Source: Onishia taeanensis (lineage in GTDB: Bacteria > Pseudomonadota > Gammaproteobacteria > Pseudomonadales > Halomonadaceae). Taken from it: 64,000 nt of DNA. Position 1 is the stretch's first letter, and the number at the start of each line of letters is the position of its first letter. The position numbers and the translations under genes were made by a program. Location of the stretch: positions 124,001-188,000 of the forward strand of contig NZ_QLSX01000001.1 of NCBI RefSeq assembly GCF_003268885.1. Reading direction: 5' to 3'. Positions 54,222-64,000 of this stretch are shown piece by piece. The notes beneath the pieces were generated by a model that saw nothing but the letters and a program-made list of their open reading frames with translations, searched no databases and had not been told where the DNA came from.

Positions 54222-55166
54222 CTAGCGCGGTTTGCCCGCTTCGATGAAGCCCGGTGGCACCGAGGCATGGGTCGGCCGGGAACGGCGGAAATCAACCAGC
54301 GGACAGTCCGGCAGCTCCCGCTCGCCGGTCCACTCGCCGAGGAAAGCCAGCAGGTTCGGCCCCAGGGGCTCTCGCGGCAGTTCATAGACGTCATCGTAGA
54401 CCGAGTCGACGAAGTGCAGGCCGCATCCCGGTGCCGTGGCGCTGCCCTGGGTACGATCCTTGAGGGCGAGCAGCCGCGCCAGGTAATCCCGCCCCTGCTC
54501 GCCGCGACCAACGGCGATCAGCGCGCCGACGATGTTGCGAATCATGTGGTGCAGGAAGGCATTGGCCTGGACATCGACCACCACCAGCGCCCCATGTCGA
54601 TGCACCTCGATGAAATGCAGGTGGCGCTGGGTGGTCTTGGACTGACAGCCCGCGGCGCGGAAGCTCGAGAAATCATTTTCGCCCACCAACGCCTGGGCCG
54701 CTTCATGCATGGCAGGCACATCCAGCGGATCACGACACCAGGTGGCATTGGCGCGTTCCAGTACCGGGCGACTGGGCTGATTGAGAATGACGTAACGGTA
54801 GCGCCTGCCAAGCGCCAGGAAGCGGGCGTGAAAATCGTCCGGTACCGCTTTGATCCAGTGCACGGCGATATCACGCGGCAGGTTGGCATTGGTACCAAAT
54901 ACCCAGGCCTTCTCGGAGCGCGGCGCCGGGGCATCGAAATGCACAATCTGACGGGTCGCATGAACGCCACTGTCAGTTCGACCGCTGCAGTGAACGGTGA
55001 CTGGCGTATTGGCCACACGGGCCATCGCTTTTTCGAGCGCCCCCTGCACCGAGGGGGCCTGCTTCAGGCGCTGCCAGCCACAGTAGCGGCTGCCGTCATA
55101 CTCGACCCCCATGGCCATTCGGCCAGTCAGGGGATGCTTTTCATCAAGGGACTCGAAAAGGGGCAT
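54222..55166 (-). CDS. truA: tRNA pseudouridine(38-40) synthase
   Basis: 314 residues, longer than E. coli TruA because of a C-terminal tail (about 265-314). The catalytic Asp is in VHCSGRTDSGVHATRQIVHFD, with FHARFLALGRRYRYVI and FLHHMIRNIVGALIAVG conserved. It modifies uridines 38-40 of the anticodon arm of many tRNAs. It lies 7 nt after fimV, as in Pseudomonas. Confidence 0.96.
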   Translation of the reverse strand: MPLFESLDEKHPLTGRMAMGVEYDGSRYCGWQRLKQAPSVQGALEKAMARVANTPVTVHCSGRTDSGVHATRQIVHFDAPAPRSEKAWVFGTNANLPRDIAVHWIKAVPDDFHARFLALGRRYRYVILNQPSRPVLERANATWCRDPLDVPAMHEAAQALVGENDFSSFRAAGCQSKTTQRHLHFIEVHRHGALVVVDVQANAFLHHMIRNIVGALIAVGRGEQGRDYLARLLALKDRTQGSATAPGCGLHFVDSVYDDVYELPREPLGPNLLAFLGEWTGERELPDCPLVDFRRSRPTHASVPPGFIEAGKPR

Positions 55167-55173
55167 CGGCTCA

Positions 55174-57993
55174 TCATAGGTTGTGCTGGGCGATCAGGCG
55201 GCCTGCCTGTTCCCGGGTCTCACCATCCCCTTCTTCCAGTGCCCGAGCGAGCAGACCTTGTGCCTGGTCATGGTCACCCTGCTTGAGGAGCGCCTCGGCA
55301 TCGCCAACCAGCGCCCGAGCTTCCGGCGGGGAATCGGCAGACTGGCCATTATCCAGATGCAGCGGCTCGAAAGCCACCTCCTCAATGTCCAATTCTTCTT
55401 CGTTGACACCATGCGTCGAGCTACGGGAAGGCGTATCGGCCTGCCGCATCAGCGCTGCCAGGTTGCTGCCCGCATCTTCACCTACAGCAGGTGTATCCTC
55501 GCCGTCGGAAAGCGTCTCTTCATCGTCGGCAGACACATCGCCCCGGCTCGCAGCAGGCGTTTGCGACTGAGGAAATTCCACACTGGGCTGCATGAGCGTT
55601 TCTTCAGGTGCTGCGACATCAGGTTCCAGAGTCGGCGGGCGATAATCGATCACACGGTCGTTCGTCGACTCAGACGGCTCGCTCTCCTCGGTTGATGCCT
55701 CCTCGGCATCGCTGACGTCTGCCTGCCTCTCGGGCTGTCTCTCGGGCTGTCTTTCGAATGCTTCCTGCGCACTTTGGTCGCGCCCCTTCTTCTCACTCAG
55801 GCTGTCACTCTGGGGCTCGTCAGCAGTAGCTGAGGTAGCGGGATCTGAGCCCGCCTCATCCTGATCGCTGTTCGACGCTTCCTGTAAGGCCTCACTGATC
55901 TGCTCCGGCGCCACGTCCATTCCTTCCTGCCAGGACGGCCGGGCATGCCGGCCCTTGCCGTCGAAGGCGACCGGGTCACGCTCGATGGGCGGACGGAACG
56001 TCGGAGCCGACTCGACCGGCGCCAGACCAATTGACGATGGTGTATCCACATCGCCTGCCGCCGGGGCCTGCTGCTGCATGCCGTCAGCGTAATCAGCACC
56101 TGAAGAAGCTTCGGTCGCGGATGGCGTCGGCACGGCCTGCTCACGGGCCAGCAGGCGCTCAAGCTCTGCCTGTCGCGCAGGGTCATTATCCACGGCAAGA
56201 CGCTCAGCCTGCGCATGGGCCTGCCGCCACTGCCCTTGCTCGACCATGACCTTGACCAGCTTGAGTCGCAGGTCATGGCGGTCGGGCTCGGCGTCGAGCC
56301 CCTCTTCAAGCAGCGCCTGGGCCTTCTCGTAACGGCCATAGGCCATAAAGATCTCCGCCTCACTGACGGCCTCGGCCCGAGGCATCACCGCCTCTCTCGC
56401 GTCAGGAACTCCTCGTTCAGACGTACTGTCTTCCATGGCCTTGTGAGTCTCGCCCGCTGAAGAAGCCGCGAAAGCCGACACCTCCTCGGTGGCATGGGCC
56501 TTGTCGGCCGCCCGACGGCGACGCACTAGCCACCAGAGCACCAGCAACACGAGTACGCCGACGCCCGCCAGCTGACCGTAGAGGGTACGACCCACCTGAC
56601 CAAGCGCGGCCCACAGCGGCATCAGGTAGCGTTCGACGACGCCCTTTGCAGCCGGCTCGCTTTCGACCTGGTCAACGCTTTCGGCCAGGGGAGCGCTTGA
56701 TGCCTGGCGTTCTGAAAGCGCCGACAGGCTGGCACGCAGACTGGCGACATCTTTGCGCAACGAGGCCAACTCGGCCTGGGCACGATCACGTTCATCGCGG
56801 ATAGCGGTAAGGGATTGCTGGCTCTGAGACAGCTGGGCTTCCAGCCGATCGAGACGCTGATCCTGCTCGCTCGTGTCAGACGCGGCGGCCTTAGCCTCGG
56901 ACTCGATCTGAGCATCCGTCAGCAGGGTCAGGCGTTGTGTACCGGGCTGACCTTCGGGGGAAGCAGCGGCTCGAGGAGCGGACGCTGGCTCGGCCTGAGA
57001 CGGCGGCTCGCCTGCCTGCCCAAGCGCCGGTGCGCCACCGGTTGCGTCTTGGGCAGGTTCGCCGGCAGCACTATCAGCAGCGTTCGCCGTGCCGCCACTT
57101 GCGGCTTGCTCATAGGTCGTCGATGACGCCGTCTTCGGGGCAGGTTCGCCGCGAGCAAAGGCGCTATTCTGAGCCTGCACCTGCTGCCAGGCGTCTTCAG
57201 AAGAGCGTGACGCAATCTGCTCCCGAGGTGGTACATCCAGCACGTAGCCTGCCCGCAGGCGATTGATATTACCTCCCGGAAAGGCGTCGGGGTTGGCATC
57301 CAGCAGCGCCATCATCATCTGCGATATCGATATATCGGCATCCGGGCGCAGTCGCTTGGCGACGCCCCACAGGGTCTCGCCGACGTTGACGTAGCCGGCC
57401 TCTCGCTCGCGGGATGCAACCGACGCCTGAGCAGGTTCTGCTTGGCGCCCGTTATCCTGCTGAGGGCTTTCCACAAGCTGAGGGCTCTCTCCTCGCTGAG
57501 GGTTCTCTATCCGCTGAGGGCTATCTACTGGCTGAGGGCTATCTACTGGCTGAGGGCTCCCTGCATAGGGTATCGCCGGTGTGGCCGACTGCGAGCCGAA
57601 ACCGGGGGGGTCGAAGAGCAGCGTGACCTGACGCTGCGCGACACCGTCAGGCCCGTTTATGTCCACCAGCAGGTCGAGATAGGGGGTGCGCACCGCTCGC
57701 TCCGACTGGACCCGGACGGATAGTCCGCCCGACTGAGGCACGACCGTAAGAGTCAGTGCGTCGACCAGCAGGCTACGCTCGAGGCCGGCACGCCGGTAAC
57801 CATCGGCATCGGCCAGGCTAACCGTCAGCCCCTGCGCCGATATACCCTGCGTATCCGTCAGCGGAATGATCGCTTCAAGCGGCGCTCCCAGCGCCGAGCC
57901 CACTTGTGCCTCCCCCACGCCCAAGGACCAGGCCGAGGGGCTCATGGCGGACAGCGACGTCAACAAGATGACCAGAGAAAACTTGCGGTTCAT
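55174..57993 (-). CDS. fimV: FimV/HubP-type polar hub and peptidoglycan-binding protein
   Basis: 939 residues. The signal peptide ends near SAWS/LGVGEAQ. The FimV N-terminal domain (LGVGEAQVGSALGAPLEAIIPL) runs to about 140, then a repeated S-P-Q linker, and a LysM domain (about 200-260: YVNVGETLWGVAKRLRPD ... RAGYVLDVP). A coiled coil lies near 370-430. One membrane helix (LAGVGVLVLLVLWWLV) is near 490. TPR-like repeats and a long acidic region follow. The last 40 residues (DAEALLKQGDHDQAQGLLARALEEGD) match the FimV C-terminal domain. In relatives it organises the cell pole, type IV pili and chemotaxis clusters. Confidence 0.93.
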   Translation of the reverse strand: MNRKFSLVILLTSLSAMSPSAWSLGVGEAQVGSALGAPLEAIIPLTDTQGISAQGLTVSLADADGYRRAGLERSLLVDALTLTVVPQSGGLSVRVQSERAVRTPYLDLLVDINGPDGVAQRQVTLLFDPPGFGSQSATPAIPYAGSPQPVDSPQPVDSPQRIENPQRGESPQLVESPQQDNGRQAEPAQASVASREREAGYVNVGETLWGVAKRLRPDADISISQMMMALLDANPDAFPGGNINRLRAGYVLDVPPREQIASRSSEDAWQQVQAQNSAFARGEPAPKTASSTTYEQAASGGTANAADSAAGEPAQDATGGAPALGQAGEPPSQAEPASAPRAAASPEGQPGTQRLTLLTDAQIESEAKAAASDTSEQDQRLDRLEAQLSQSQQSLTAIRDERDRAQAELASLRKDVASLRASLSALSERQASSAPLAESVDQVESEPAAKGVVERYLMPLWAALGQVGRTLYGQLAGVGVLVLLVLWWLVRRRRAADKAHATEEVSAFAASSAGETHKAMEDSTSERGVPDAREAVMPRAEAVSEAEIFMAYGRYEKAQALLEEGLDAEPDRHDLRLKLVKVMVEQGQWRQAHAQAERLAVDNDPARQAELERLLAREQAVPTPSATEASSGADYADGMQQQAPAAGDVDTPSSIGLAPVESAPTFRPPIERDPVAFDGKGRHARPSWQEGMDVAPEQISEALQEASNSDQDEAGSDPATSATADEPQSDSLSEKKGRDQSAQEAFERQPERQPERQADVSDAEEASTEESEPSESTNDRVIDYRPPTLEPDVAAPEETLMQPSVEFPQSQTPAASRGDVSADDEETLSDGEDTPAVGEDAGSNLAALMRQADTPSRSSTHGVNEEELDIEEVAFEPLHLDNGQSADSPPEARALVGDAEALLKQGDHDQAQGLLARALEEGDGETREQAGRLIAQHNL
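55729..55752. repeat. 12-bp exact tandem duplication in fimV
   Basis: Two copies of CTCGGGCTGTCT, encoding repeated Q-P-E-R in the acidic cytoplasmic region. Confidence 0.92.
57460..57564. repeat. Six 18-bp tandem repeats in fimV
   Basis: Unit close to CTGAGGGCTATCTACTGG; two central copies are identical. It encodes a six-residue repeat of the type S-P-Q-P-V-D between the FimV N-terminal and LysM domains. Copy number is likely to vary between strains. Confidence 0.93.
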
Positions 57994-58287
57994 GGCGGCG
58001 ATGGGCCTCACAGGGGTCGGAGGCAACGTACTCGCACATTAGATGTTTCAACTAAGAGTGTGAGTCACGACAGCCTAATCATCGAATTTTCATCTTATTC
58101 TACCCACACTTTTCGCTAACAGGGAGCGTCGAGTAAGGCAAAACGAGCCGCCATTTCAACGCTGACAATACCATGCAACACCGCCGCCTCAAGACGCGAG
58201 GCCGCTCATGGCCGGCGTTCGGTGACGCTCATCAGCAACAAAAACGCCTCCCCGAAGGGAGGCGTCAGAAACGACGTGCAGAGCGAA
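57994..58287. other. Intergenic region fimV / asd
   Basis: 294 bp with the asd terminator at 58240-58265 and an AT-rich block around 58070-58110 that probably contains the fimV promoter. Nothing else is recognised. Confidence 0.55.
58240..58265 (-). terminator. Terminator of asd
   Basis: On the minus strand, a 9-bp perfect stem ACGCCTCCC / GGGAGGCGT with a TTCG tetraloop, followed by TTTTG. Confidence 0.92.
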
Positions 58288-59400
58288 TTACTGCTCGCGG
58301 AGAATCTTCAGCATGCGCTTGAGCGGCTCGGCGGCCCCCCACAGCAGCTGGTCGCCTACCGAGAAGGCAGACAGATACTCGCCGCCCATGGCCAGCTTGC
58401 GCAGACGGCCCACGGGTACATTCAGGGTGCCGGTCGCGGCAGCCGGGGTCAGACCCTCGATGGTGGCGTCCTTCTCATTGGCGATGACCCGCACCCACTC
58501 GTTGTGCTTGGCCAGACGATCCTCGATCTCGTCGATCGGCACATCCTGCTTGAGCTTGATGGTGAAAGCCTGGCTGTGAGAGCGCATGGCACCGATGCGC
58601 ACGCACAGGCCATCGATGGGAATCGGGTTGTTATCGAGGCCGAGAATCTTGTTGGTCTCGGCGCCCCCCTTCCACTCTTCCTTGCTCTGGCCGTTTTCCA
58701 TCGGCTTGTCGATCCAGGGCAGCAGGCTACCGGCCAGCGGAGCACCGAAGTTTTCGGTCGGGAAGCTTCCACTGCGCATGGTCTCGGTGACCTTGCGATC
58801 GATGTCGAGGATGGCACTCGCCGGGTCGGCAAGCTCGGTGGCCACGCTATCGCGCAGACCGCCCATTTGATTAAGCAGCTCACGCATGTGCTTGGCGCCG
58901 GAGCCGGAAGCGGCCTGATAGGTCATCGAGGTCATCCACTCGATCATGTTGGCCTCGAACAGGCCACCGAGACCCATCATCATCAGGCTGACCGTGCAGT
59001 TACCGCCGGTGAAGGTCTTGGTGCCACGGGCCAGTTGGGCTTCGATAACGTCGCGGTTGACCGGGTCCAGCACGATGGTGGCGTCGTCGGCCATGCGCAG
59101 GGTGCTGGCGGCATCGATCCAATAGCCCTTCCAGCCGGTCTGACGCAGGTCCTTGTAGACCTTCTCGGTGTAGTCGCCGCCCTGGCAGGTGACGACCACG
59201 TCCAGCGCCTTGAGCGCGTCCAGATCGAAGGCGTCCTTGAGCGGGGGCACGTCCACGCCGACATCGGGCCCGGGCTGGCCGACCTGGGAAGTGGTGAAGA
59301 ACACCGGCTCGATGCCGACGAACTCATTGTCTTCCTGCATGCGCTGCATGAGCACGGAGCCCACCATGCCACGCCAACCCACGAAACCGACTGTCAACAT
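58288..59400 (-). CDS. asd: Aspartate-semialdehyde dehydrogenase
   Basis: 370 residues, the length of the gammaproteobacterial type. NADP-binding start [21 protein letters not shown], nucleophile C135 ([14 protein letters not shown]), and [18 protein letters not shown] are present. It makes aspartate semialdehyde for lysine, diaminopimelate, methionine, threonine and, in Halomonas-type bacteria, ectoine. GGAGG lies just before the ATG. It is followed by a strong terminator and preceded by leuB. Confidence 0.97.
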   Translation of the reverse strand: MLTVGFVGWRGMVGSVLMQRMQEDNEFVGIEPVFFTTSQVGQPGPDVGVDVPPLKDAFDLDALKALDVVVTCQGGDYTEKVYKDLRQTGWKGYWIDAASTLRMADDATIVLDPVNRDVIEAQLARGTKTFTGGNCTVSLMMMGLGGLFEANMIEWMTSMTYQAASGSGAKHMRELLNQMGGLRDSVATELADPASAILDIDRKVTETMRSGSFPTENFGAPLAGSLLPWIDKPMENGQSKEEWKGGAETNKILGLDNNPIPIDGLCVRIGAMRSHSQAFTIKLKQDVPIDEIEDRLAKHNEWVRVIANEKDATIEGLTPAAATGTLNVPVGRLRKLAMGGEYLSAFSVGDQLLWGAAEPLKRMLKILREQ

Positions 59401-59563
59401 GTGAAGTCCTCCAGAAAAGAATTAGCGGGTAAGTATACACGAGCCGCCTCCGTCGCACAGAAGGGGCCGGTTCTATCGAAATTTCAACCCTTTACAGGCG
59501 AACATGGATCACTCACTGAGCCCTGCCAAACCGGCCTTGCTGGCTCGAGCTTGAATGCCAGGC

Positions 59564-60643
59564 TCACTGTGTATTGAACGCCGCCAGCACGGCATCGCCC
59601 ATCTCGCCGGTAGACACCTGGCGAGTACCGGCATAAGCAATGTCGGCGGTGCGCAGGCCATCGTCCAGCACTTTGCCTACGGCCGCCTCGATGCGCTCGG
59701 CCAGAGCCGCCTCATTCAGCGAGTAGCGCAGCATCATCGCCACCGAAAGGATAGTCGCCAGCGGATTGGCAATGCCCTGGCCGGCGATATCCGGCGCGCT
59801 GCCGTGGCAGGGCTCGTACATGCCCTGGCCGTCGGCGTTGAGCGAGGCCGACGGCAGCATGCCGATCGAGCCGGTGAGCATGGCGGCGGCGTCCGACAGG
59901 ATGTCGCCAAACATGTTGCCGGTGACGATCACATCGAACTGCTTGGGCGCGCGCACCAGCTGCATGGCGGCGTTATCAACGTACATGTGGGAGAGCGCGA
60001 CGTCCGGGTACTCCGGTGCCAGCCGCTCCATGACCTCGCGCCACAGCATGGTGGCCTCAAGCACGTTGGCCTTGTCCACCGAGCACAGCTTGCCGCCGCG
60101 TTTACCCGCCATTTCGAAGGCCACCCGACCGATGCGCTCGATTTCGCTTTCCGAGTAGACGTAGGTATTGAAGCCCACCCGCTGGCCGTCCCGCTCCTCG
60201 ATGCCGCGTGGCTGACCGAAGTAGATGCCGCCGGTGAGCTCGCGCACGATCATGATATCGAGACCGGACACTACCTCTGGCTTGAGGCTCGAGGCCTCCG
60301 CGAGCTGCGGATAGAGCAGTGCCGGGCGCAGGTTGCCAAACAGCGAAAGCTCCTTGCGCAGCCCCAGCAGGCCCTTCTCGGGACGCTTGCTGATATCTTC
60401 GAGCTTGTCCCACTTAGGCCCGCCCACTGCGCCTAACAGGATCGCATCCGCGCTGCGTGCCTGGTCGAGGGCCACCGCCGGCAGCGGTTCGCCGTGGGCG
60501 TCATAGCCGGCACCGCCCACCAGGCCTTCCTCGATGTCGACGTCAAGGCCAATGGCTTGGCAGGCCTTGAGGATCTTGACCGCCTCAGCGGTAATTTCCG
60601 GGCCGATGCCGTCCCCCGGCAGAACGAGAATCTTGCGGCTCAT
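59564..60643 (-). CDS. leuB: 3-isopropylmalate dehydrogenase
   Basis: 359 residues. [29 protein letters not shown], the substrate arginines in [14 protein letters not shown] and [11 protein letters not shown], and the metal aspartates in [27 protein letters not shown] are present. It oxidises and decarboxylates 3-isopropylmalate in leucine synthesis. The start at 60643 matches the family; the ribosome site is weak (AGAGAG). It lies 211 nt after leuD with a long stem-loop between. Confidence 0.97.
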   Translation of the reverse strand: MSRKILVLPGDGIGPEITAEAVKILKACQAIGLDVDIEEGLVGGAGYDAHGEPLPAVALDQARSADAILLGAVGGPKWDKLEDISKRPEKGLLGLRKELSLFGNLRPALLYPQLAEASSLKPEVVSGLDIMIVRELTGGIYFGQPRGIEERDGQRVGFNTYVYSESEIERIGRVAFEMAGKRGGKLCSVDKANVLEATMLWREVMERLAPEYPDVALSHMYVDNAAMQLVRAPKQFDVIVTGNMFGDILSDAAAMLTGSIGMLPSASLNADGQGMYEPCHGSAPDIAGQGIANPLATILSVAMMLRYSLNEAALAERIEAAVGKVLDDGLRTADIAYAGTRQVSTGEMGDAVLAAFNTQ

Positions 60644-60814
60644 GTGCTGTGGCTCTCTTAGCAATCGGGCCCGCGCAGCGGACCCGGTCGTTCGATGATT
60701 GAACCGCCAGGCTAGGCGAGCCCGCCTGACGAAAAAGAAGATGGCGCTTCCCTGCGCGTTCGCCCCCTAAGGGCATCCCTTTTCTTCAGTGTCCAGCGTT
60801 GAGGCTGGAAGGTT

Positions 60815-60845
60815 GGCCCCACCGATGGCAGACATCAGTGGGGCC
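60815..60845 (-). other. Long stem-loop between leuD and leuB
   Basis: 13-bp stem (one G-U pair on the minus strand) with a 5-nt loop, 9 nt after the leuD stop. It lacks a T-run, so it may be an intra-operon attenuator, processing site or mRNA stabiliser. Confidence 0.6.
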
Positions 60846-60854
60846 GGTTCGCTA

Positions 60855-61508
60855 TCAGGCCTTGGCTGGCTCGCGGAACAGCCAAGGCCGTGCGGCCCGA
60901 TGCTTGGTCTCAAAGTCGTGAATAGCGTCTTCGTCCTGCAGGGTGATACCGATGTCATCGAGGCCGTTGAGCAGGCAGTGCTTGCGGAAGGCATCGACGT
61001 CGAACTCGAGAATTTCGCCGGCCGGCGTGGTCACACGCTGGTTCTCGAGATCGACGTCCAGACGGTAGCCTTCATTGGCCTCGACCTCCTTGAACAGCCG
61101 CTCGATGACGTCCTCTTCGAGCGTTACCAGCAGGATGCCGTTCTTGAAGGCGTTGTTGTAGAAGATGTCGGCGAAGCTCGGCGCGATGACCACGCGAAAG
61201 CCGAAGTCCTCAAGTGCCCAGGGCGCGTGTTCGCGGGAGCTGCCACAGCCAAAGTTGCGCCGGGCCAGCAGCACGCTGGCGCCCTCATAGCGTGGCTGAT
61301 TGAGCACGAAATCGGGGTTGAGCGGACGCTGCGACGCATCCTGGCCCGGGTACCCCTCATCCAGATAGCGCAGGGCATCAAACAGGTTGACGCCAAAACC
61401 GGTGCGCTTGATCGACTTCAGAAACTGCTTGGGAATGATCAGGTCGGTATCGACGTTGGCCCGGTCGAGCGGTGCCACCAGGCCCTGCTGACGTTCAAAC
61501 TTGTGCAT
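60855..61508 (-). CDS. leuD: 3-isopropylmalate dehydratase small subunit
   Basis: 217 residues. [29 protein letters not shown] and [46 protein letters not shown] are the aconitase-swivel signatures. With LeuC it isomerises 2- to 3-isopropylmalate. It begins 3 nt after the leuC stop. Confidence 0.97.
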   Translation of the reverse strand: MHKFERQQGLVAPLDRANVDTDLIIPKQFLKSIKRTGFGVNLFDALRYLDEGYPGQDASQRPLNPDFVLNQPRYEGASVLLARRNFGCGSSREHAPWALEDFGFRVVIAPSFADIFYNNAFKNGILLVTLEEDVIERLFKEVEANEGYRLDVDLENQRVTTPAGEILEFDVDAFRKHCLLNGLDDIGITLQDEDAIHDFETKHRAARPWLFREPAKA

Positions 61509-61511
61509 GGT

Positions 61512-62951
61512 TCAGGCCTCCTGGGGCTGGGTGTCGAACTGGCGAACATCGACGAAATGGCCGGCAATCGCCGCGGCGGCCGCCATCGCCGGACTGACCA
61601 GGTGAGTACGTCCGCCGAAGCCCTGGCGACCCTCGAAGTTGCGATTCGAGGTCGAGGCACAGTGCTCGCCGGCACCGAGCTTGTCAGCGTTCATGGCCAG
61701 ACACATCGAACAGCCCGGCTCGCGCCACTCGAAGCCCGCCTCGGTGAAGATCTTGTCGAGCCCCTCGGCTTCGGCCTGACGCTTCACCAGCCCGGAGCCC
61801 GGCACCACCATGGCAAGCATGATGGAATCGGCGACCTTGCGACCCTTGGCGACCTTGGCCGCCGCACGCAGATCTTCGATCCGCGAATTGGTGCAGGAGC
61901 CGATGAACACCTTGTCGAGGCGGATATCGGTGATCTTTTGCTTGGCCGCGAGCCCCATGTATTCCAGTGCCCGGCTGTAGCTGCCCTTGACGGTATCATC
62001 GGCGGACTCGGCGGGATCGGGGACCTGGCCGGAGATGCCGGTGACCATCTCGGGGCTGGTGCCCCAGCTGACCTGAGGCTCGATGTCCTCGGCACGAATC
62101 TCGACCACCTTGTCGAAGGCGGCATCGGCGTCGGAGACCAGCTCGCGCCAGTCGGCGACGGCGGCCTCCCACTGCTCGCCACGGGGAGCGAAGGGGCGCT
62201 CGCGCAAATAGTCGATGGTGGTGTCGTCGACGCCGATCAAACCGACCCGAGCGCCCGCTTCGATGGCCATGTTGCAGACCGTCATGCGGCCCTCCATCGA
62301 CAGCTCGCGCATCGCACTGCCGGCAAACTCGATGGCATAGCCGGTGCCACCGGCAGTGCCGATGCGACCAATGATCGCCAGCACCACGTCCTTGGCGGTC
62401 ACCCCGGTGCCGAGCGAACCTTCGACCCGCACCTGCATGTTTTTCATTTTCTGGGCCAGCAGGCACTGGGTGGCCAGCACGTGCTCGACCTCGGAGGTGC
62501 CAATGCCGTGGGCAAGGGCCGCAAAGGCCCCATGCGTCGCGGTGTGCGAGTCGCCGCAGACTACCGTCATGCCCGGCAGTGTCGCGCCCTGCTCCGGACC
62601 GACCACGTGCACGATGCCCTGGCGAGCGTCATTGATGCGAAACTCTTCGATGCCGAAGGATTCGCAGTTGTCGTCCAGGGTCTGTACCTGGATCAGCGAT
62701 ACCGGATCCTTGATGCCGGCATTGCCCTCGGCGCGCTCGATCACCGTGGTCGGCACGTTGTGATCGGGGGTGGCGAGGTTAGCATCCAGGCGCCACGGCT
62801 TACGCTTGGCCAGACGCAGCCCCTCAAATGCCTGGGGCGAGGTCACTTCGTGCAGCAGCTGACGATCGATGTAGATCAGCGCGGTGCCATCATCGCGCTC
62901 CTTCACCAGGTGCTGTGACCACAGCTTGTCATAAAGCGTCTGGCCTGCCAT
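61512..62951 (-). CDS. leuC: 3-isopropylmalate dehydratase large subunit
   Basis: 479 residues. The three [4Fe-4S] cysteines lie in IGSCTNSR and [43 protein letters not shown] and [24 protein letters not shown] are family signatures. First gene of the leuC-leuD(-leuB) transcript, divergent from a LysR regulator. GGAG lies upstream of the ATG. Confidence 0.97.
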   Translation of the reverse strand: MAGQTLYDKLWSQHLVKERDDGTALIYIDRQLLHEVTSPQAFEGLRLAKRKPWRLDANLATPDHNVPTTVIERAEGNAGIKDPVSLIQVQTLDDNCESFGIEEFRINDARQGIVHVVGPEQGATLPGMTVVCGDSHTATHGAFAALAHGIGTSEVEHVLATQCLLAQKMKNMQVRVEGSLGTGVTAKDVVLAIIGRIGTAGGTGYAIEFAGSAMRELSMEGRMTVCNMAIEAGARVGLIGVDDTTIDYLRERPFAPRGEQWEAAVADWRELVSDADAAFDKVVEIRAEDIEPQVSWGTSPEMVTGISGQVPDPAESADDTVKGSYSRALEYMGLAAKQKITDIRLDKVFIGSCTNSRIEDLRAAAKVAKGRKVADSIMLAMVVPGSGLVKRQAEAEGLDKIFTEAGFEWREPGCSMCLAMNADKLGAGEHCASTSNRNFEGRQGFGGRTHLVSPAMAAAAAIAGHFVDVRQFDTQPQEA

Positions 62952-63301
62952 GTCTCTCCTCCACGGGGCTGTGTTCGCCCTCTGATTGATCTCGCCGCAC
63001 CTAGCGCCACTGGCGCCTAAGGTGTCGTTGCCATGACCCCGAGGTTAGGGGGCACCACACATAAAAGCAATTCATGTTATTTATGATATGGATTCCATAT
63101 TAGAATACATGGCGACTGAGACGCCTCCCTGCACAACCATTTGCACAACCATGAGGCTAAACGGCACGACGATGAGGCACGAAGGGCCTGTCTTTCCCTG
63201 AACCTGACTTCAGGCCCTGACCCAGGCCCCTGTCCAAGAGCCAGGTCTCGATGCAAGTTCCGCTTCAGGCGCCATCACTGCTAGCTCACGAGGAGACGAC
63301 C
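62952..63301. promoter_or_regulatory. Divergent control region leuC / lysR
   Basis: 350 bp. An AT-rich segment at 63060-63115 contains the perfect inverted repeat ATATGGA-T-TCCATAT (63086-63100), which fits the T-11-A form of LysR-type sites and lies about 135 bp from leuC. A 12-bp duplication follows at 63130-63152. No leader peptide rich in leucine codons is evident, so attenuation of that kind is not supported. Confidence 0.6.
63130..63152. repeat. 12-bp tandem duplication upstream of the LysR gene
   Basis: TGCACAACCATT followed by TGCACAACCAT, in the leuC/lysR control region. Confidence 0.9.
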
Positions 63302-64000
63302 ATGGACACCCAAAGCCTGCAGGCCTTCCTGGCCGTCACCGACTGTGGCTCCTTTTCGCTCGCCGGAGACCAGCTGCACCTGACGCAACCCGCGGTCAGC
63401 AAGCGCATCGCCACTCTCGAGGATCAAGTGGGCTCGCGGCTCTTCGATCGTATCGGCCGCCGGGTCACCCTGACCGAGGCTGGCGCCCTGCTGCTGCCCC
63501 GCGCTCGCCAGATTCTGCTGATGGTCGACGACAGCCGCCGGGCGCTGTCGAACCTTGCAGGCGACGTGGCCGGCAGCCTGACGCTCGCCACCAGCCACCA
63601 TGTCGGCCTGCACCGGCTGCCGCCCCTGCTCAAGGCTTTCACGCACGACCATCCTGCCGCCAATCTGGACCTGCGCTTCCTCGATTCCGAGCAGGCCTAC
63701 CAGGGCGTGCTCGACGGTGCCCTGGAGATCGCCGTGGTTACCCTAGCGCCTGTACCCGACCCGCAGCTGACGGTGGTCCCGGTATGGATCGACCGGCTGC
63801 GCTTCGTCTGTGGCAATGACCACCCTCTTGCCCAGCACGCGGCACGCCATGAGCGGCTCTCCATGTCGGCACTGGCCGCTCATCCCGCGGTATTGCCGGG
63901 CCCATTGACCTTCACCCGCGGCATCGTGCTGGAGACCTTTTCCCGCGAGGAGCTGAGCGTGAAGGTGGGGCTATCGACCAACTACCTGGAGACGCTGAAA
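63302..64000 (+). CDS. LysR-family regulator, probably of leucine genes (cut by window edge)
   Basis: The first 233 residues are visible and the frame is open to the last base. The helix-turn-helix is MDTQSLQAFLAVTDCGSFSLAGDQLHLTQPAVSKRIATLEDQVGSRLFDRIGRRVTLTEAG. The effector domain begins near residue 90 (GSLTLATSHHVGLHRLPPLLKAF). A LysR gene divergent from leuC is common in pseudomonads and relatives and is thought to control leucine synthesis. AGGAGA lies 6 nt before the ATG. The missing C-terminus is probably about 60-70 residues. Confidence 0.88.
   Translation, partial: MDTQSLQAFLAVTDCGSFSLAGDQLHLTQPAVSKRIATLEDQVGSRLFDRIGRRVTLTEAGALLLPRARQILLMVDDSRRALSNLAGDVAGSLTLATSHHVGLHRLPPLLKAFTHDHPAANLDLRFLDSEQAYQGVLDGALEIAVVTLAPVPDPQLTVVPVWIDRLRFVCGNDHPLAQHAARHERLSMSALAAHPAVLPGPLTFTRGIVLETFSREELSVKVGLSTNYLETLK

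Noticed and set aside
57460-57564. Six regular repeats considered as a CRISPR array
   Set aside because: Units are 18 bp with no spacers and encode an in-frame peptide repeat inside fimV.
60789-62918. A 709-codon open frame on the plus strand over leuC and leuD
   Set aside because: It is antisense to two well-conserved genes, has no ribosome site and its composition (Gly, Leu, His, Asp, Ala rich) is that of a shadow frame in GC-rich DNA.

Overview
The window looks like a piece of chromosome from a moderately GC-rich gammaproteobacterium, most likely Halomonas or another member of the Halomonadaceae. This is inferred from gene content and order: a leuCD-leuB-asd-fimV-truA-trpF-trpBA-accD-folC-dedD-cvpA-purF-metZ block, phhAB with a TyrR/PhhR-type regulator, a Urt urea transporter and a TctCBA transporter. 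Apart from the two cut window edges, every gene looks intact. I see no rRNA, tRNA, insertion sequence, prophage or CRISPR array, so this is core-type chromosome rather than an island.

Layout. 1-4474: urea ABC transporter urtABC (minus strand; urtD is cut by the left edge), with an upstream sigma-54 promoter and an NtrC-like enhancer. 4546-11934: tctCBA carboxylate transporter facing an IclR regulator, the two-component pair TctD/TctE and an orphan periplasmic binding protein, the last four joined by ATGA overlaps. 11906-17395: rlpA, a SUMT-type methyltransferase, cysQ, an NSS-family symporter and hpd. 17772-24229: argO/argP, a marR-hlyD-DUF2955 efflux operon, an MTH1187-family protein and cfa. 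24603-27619: a diguanylate cyclase and a RecQ helicase. 27684-32616: rbsDACB-rbsR, with no rbsK.

32632-38416: aromatic amino acid block. tyrR diverges from phhA-phhB-aminotransferase, and dadA faces it. Three TyrR-like boxes lie between tyrR and phhA, and a matching one lies upstream of hpd, which suggests one phenylalanine/tyrosine catabolic regulon. 38649-43166: a MATE transporter, a GGDEF-EAL protein and a stand-alone 2-oxoglutarate/Fe(II) oxygenase with a structured leader. 43426-44652: yceI and its cytochrome b561 partner. 44880-62951: the long biosynthetic block (Met, purine, folate, fatty acid, Trp, tRNA pseudouridine, FimV, Asd, Leu). 63302-64000: a LysR regulator divergent from leuC, cut by the right edge.

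The most unusual feature is not a gene. At least sixteen short tandem duplications (units of 10-21 bp, 2-6 copies) are scattered through leaders, gene ends and protein linkers. Two of them duplicate a stop codon in frame. The best candidates for new biology are the orphan oxygenase with its possible switch-like leader, the binding-protein/two-component unit next to tctCBA, and this tandem-duplication habit.
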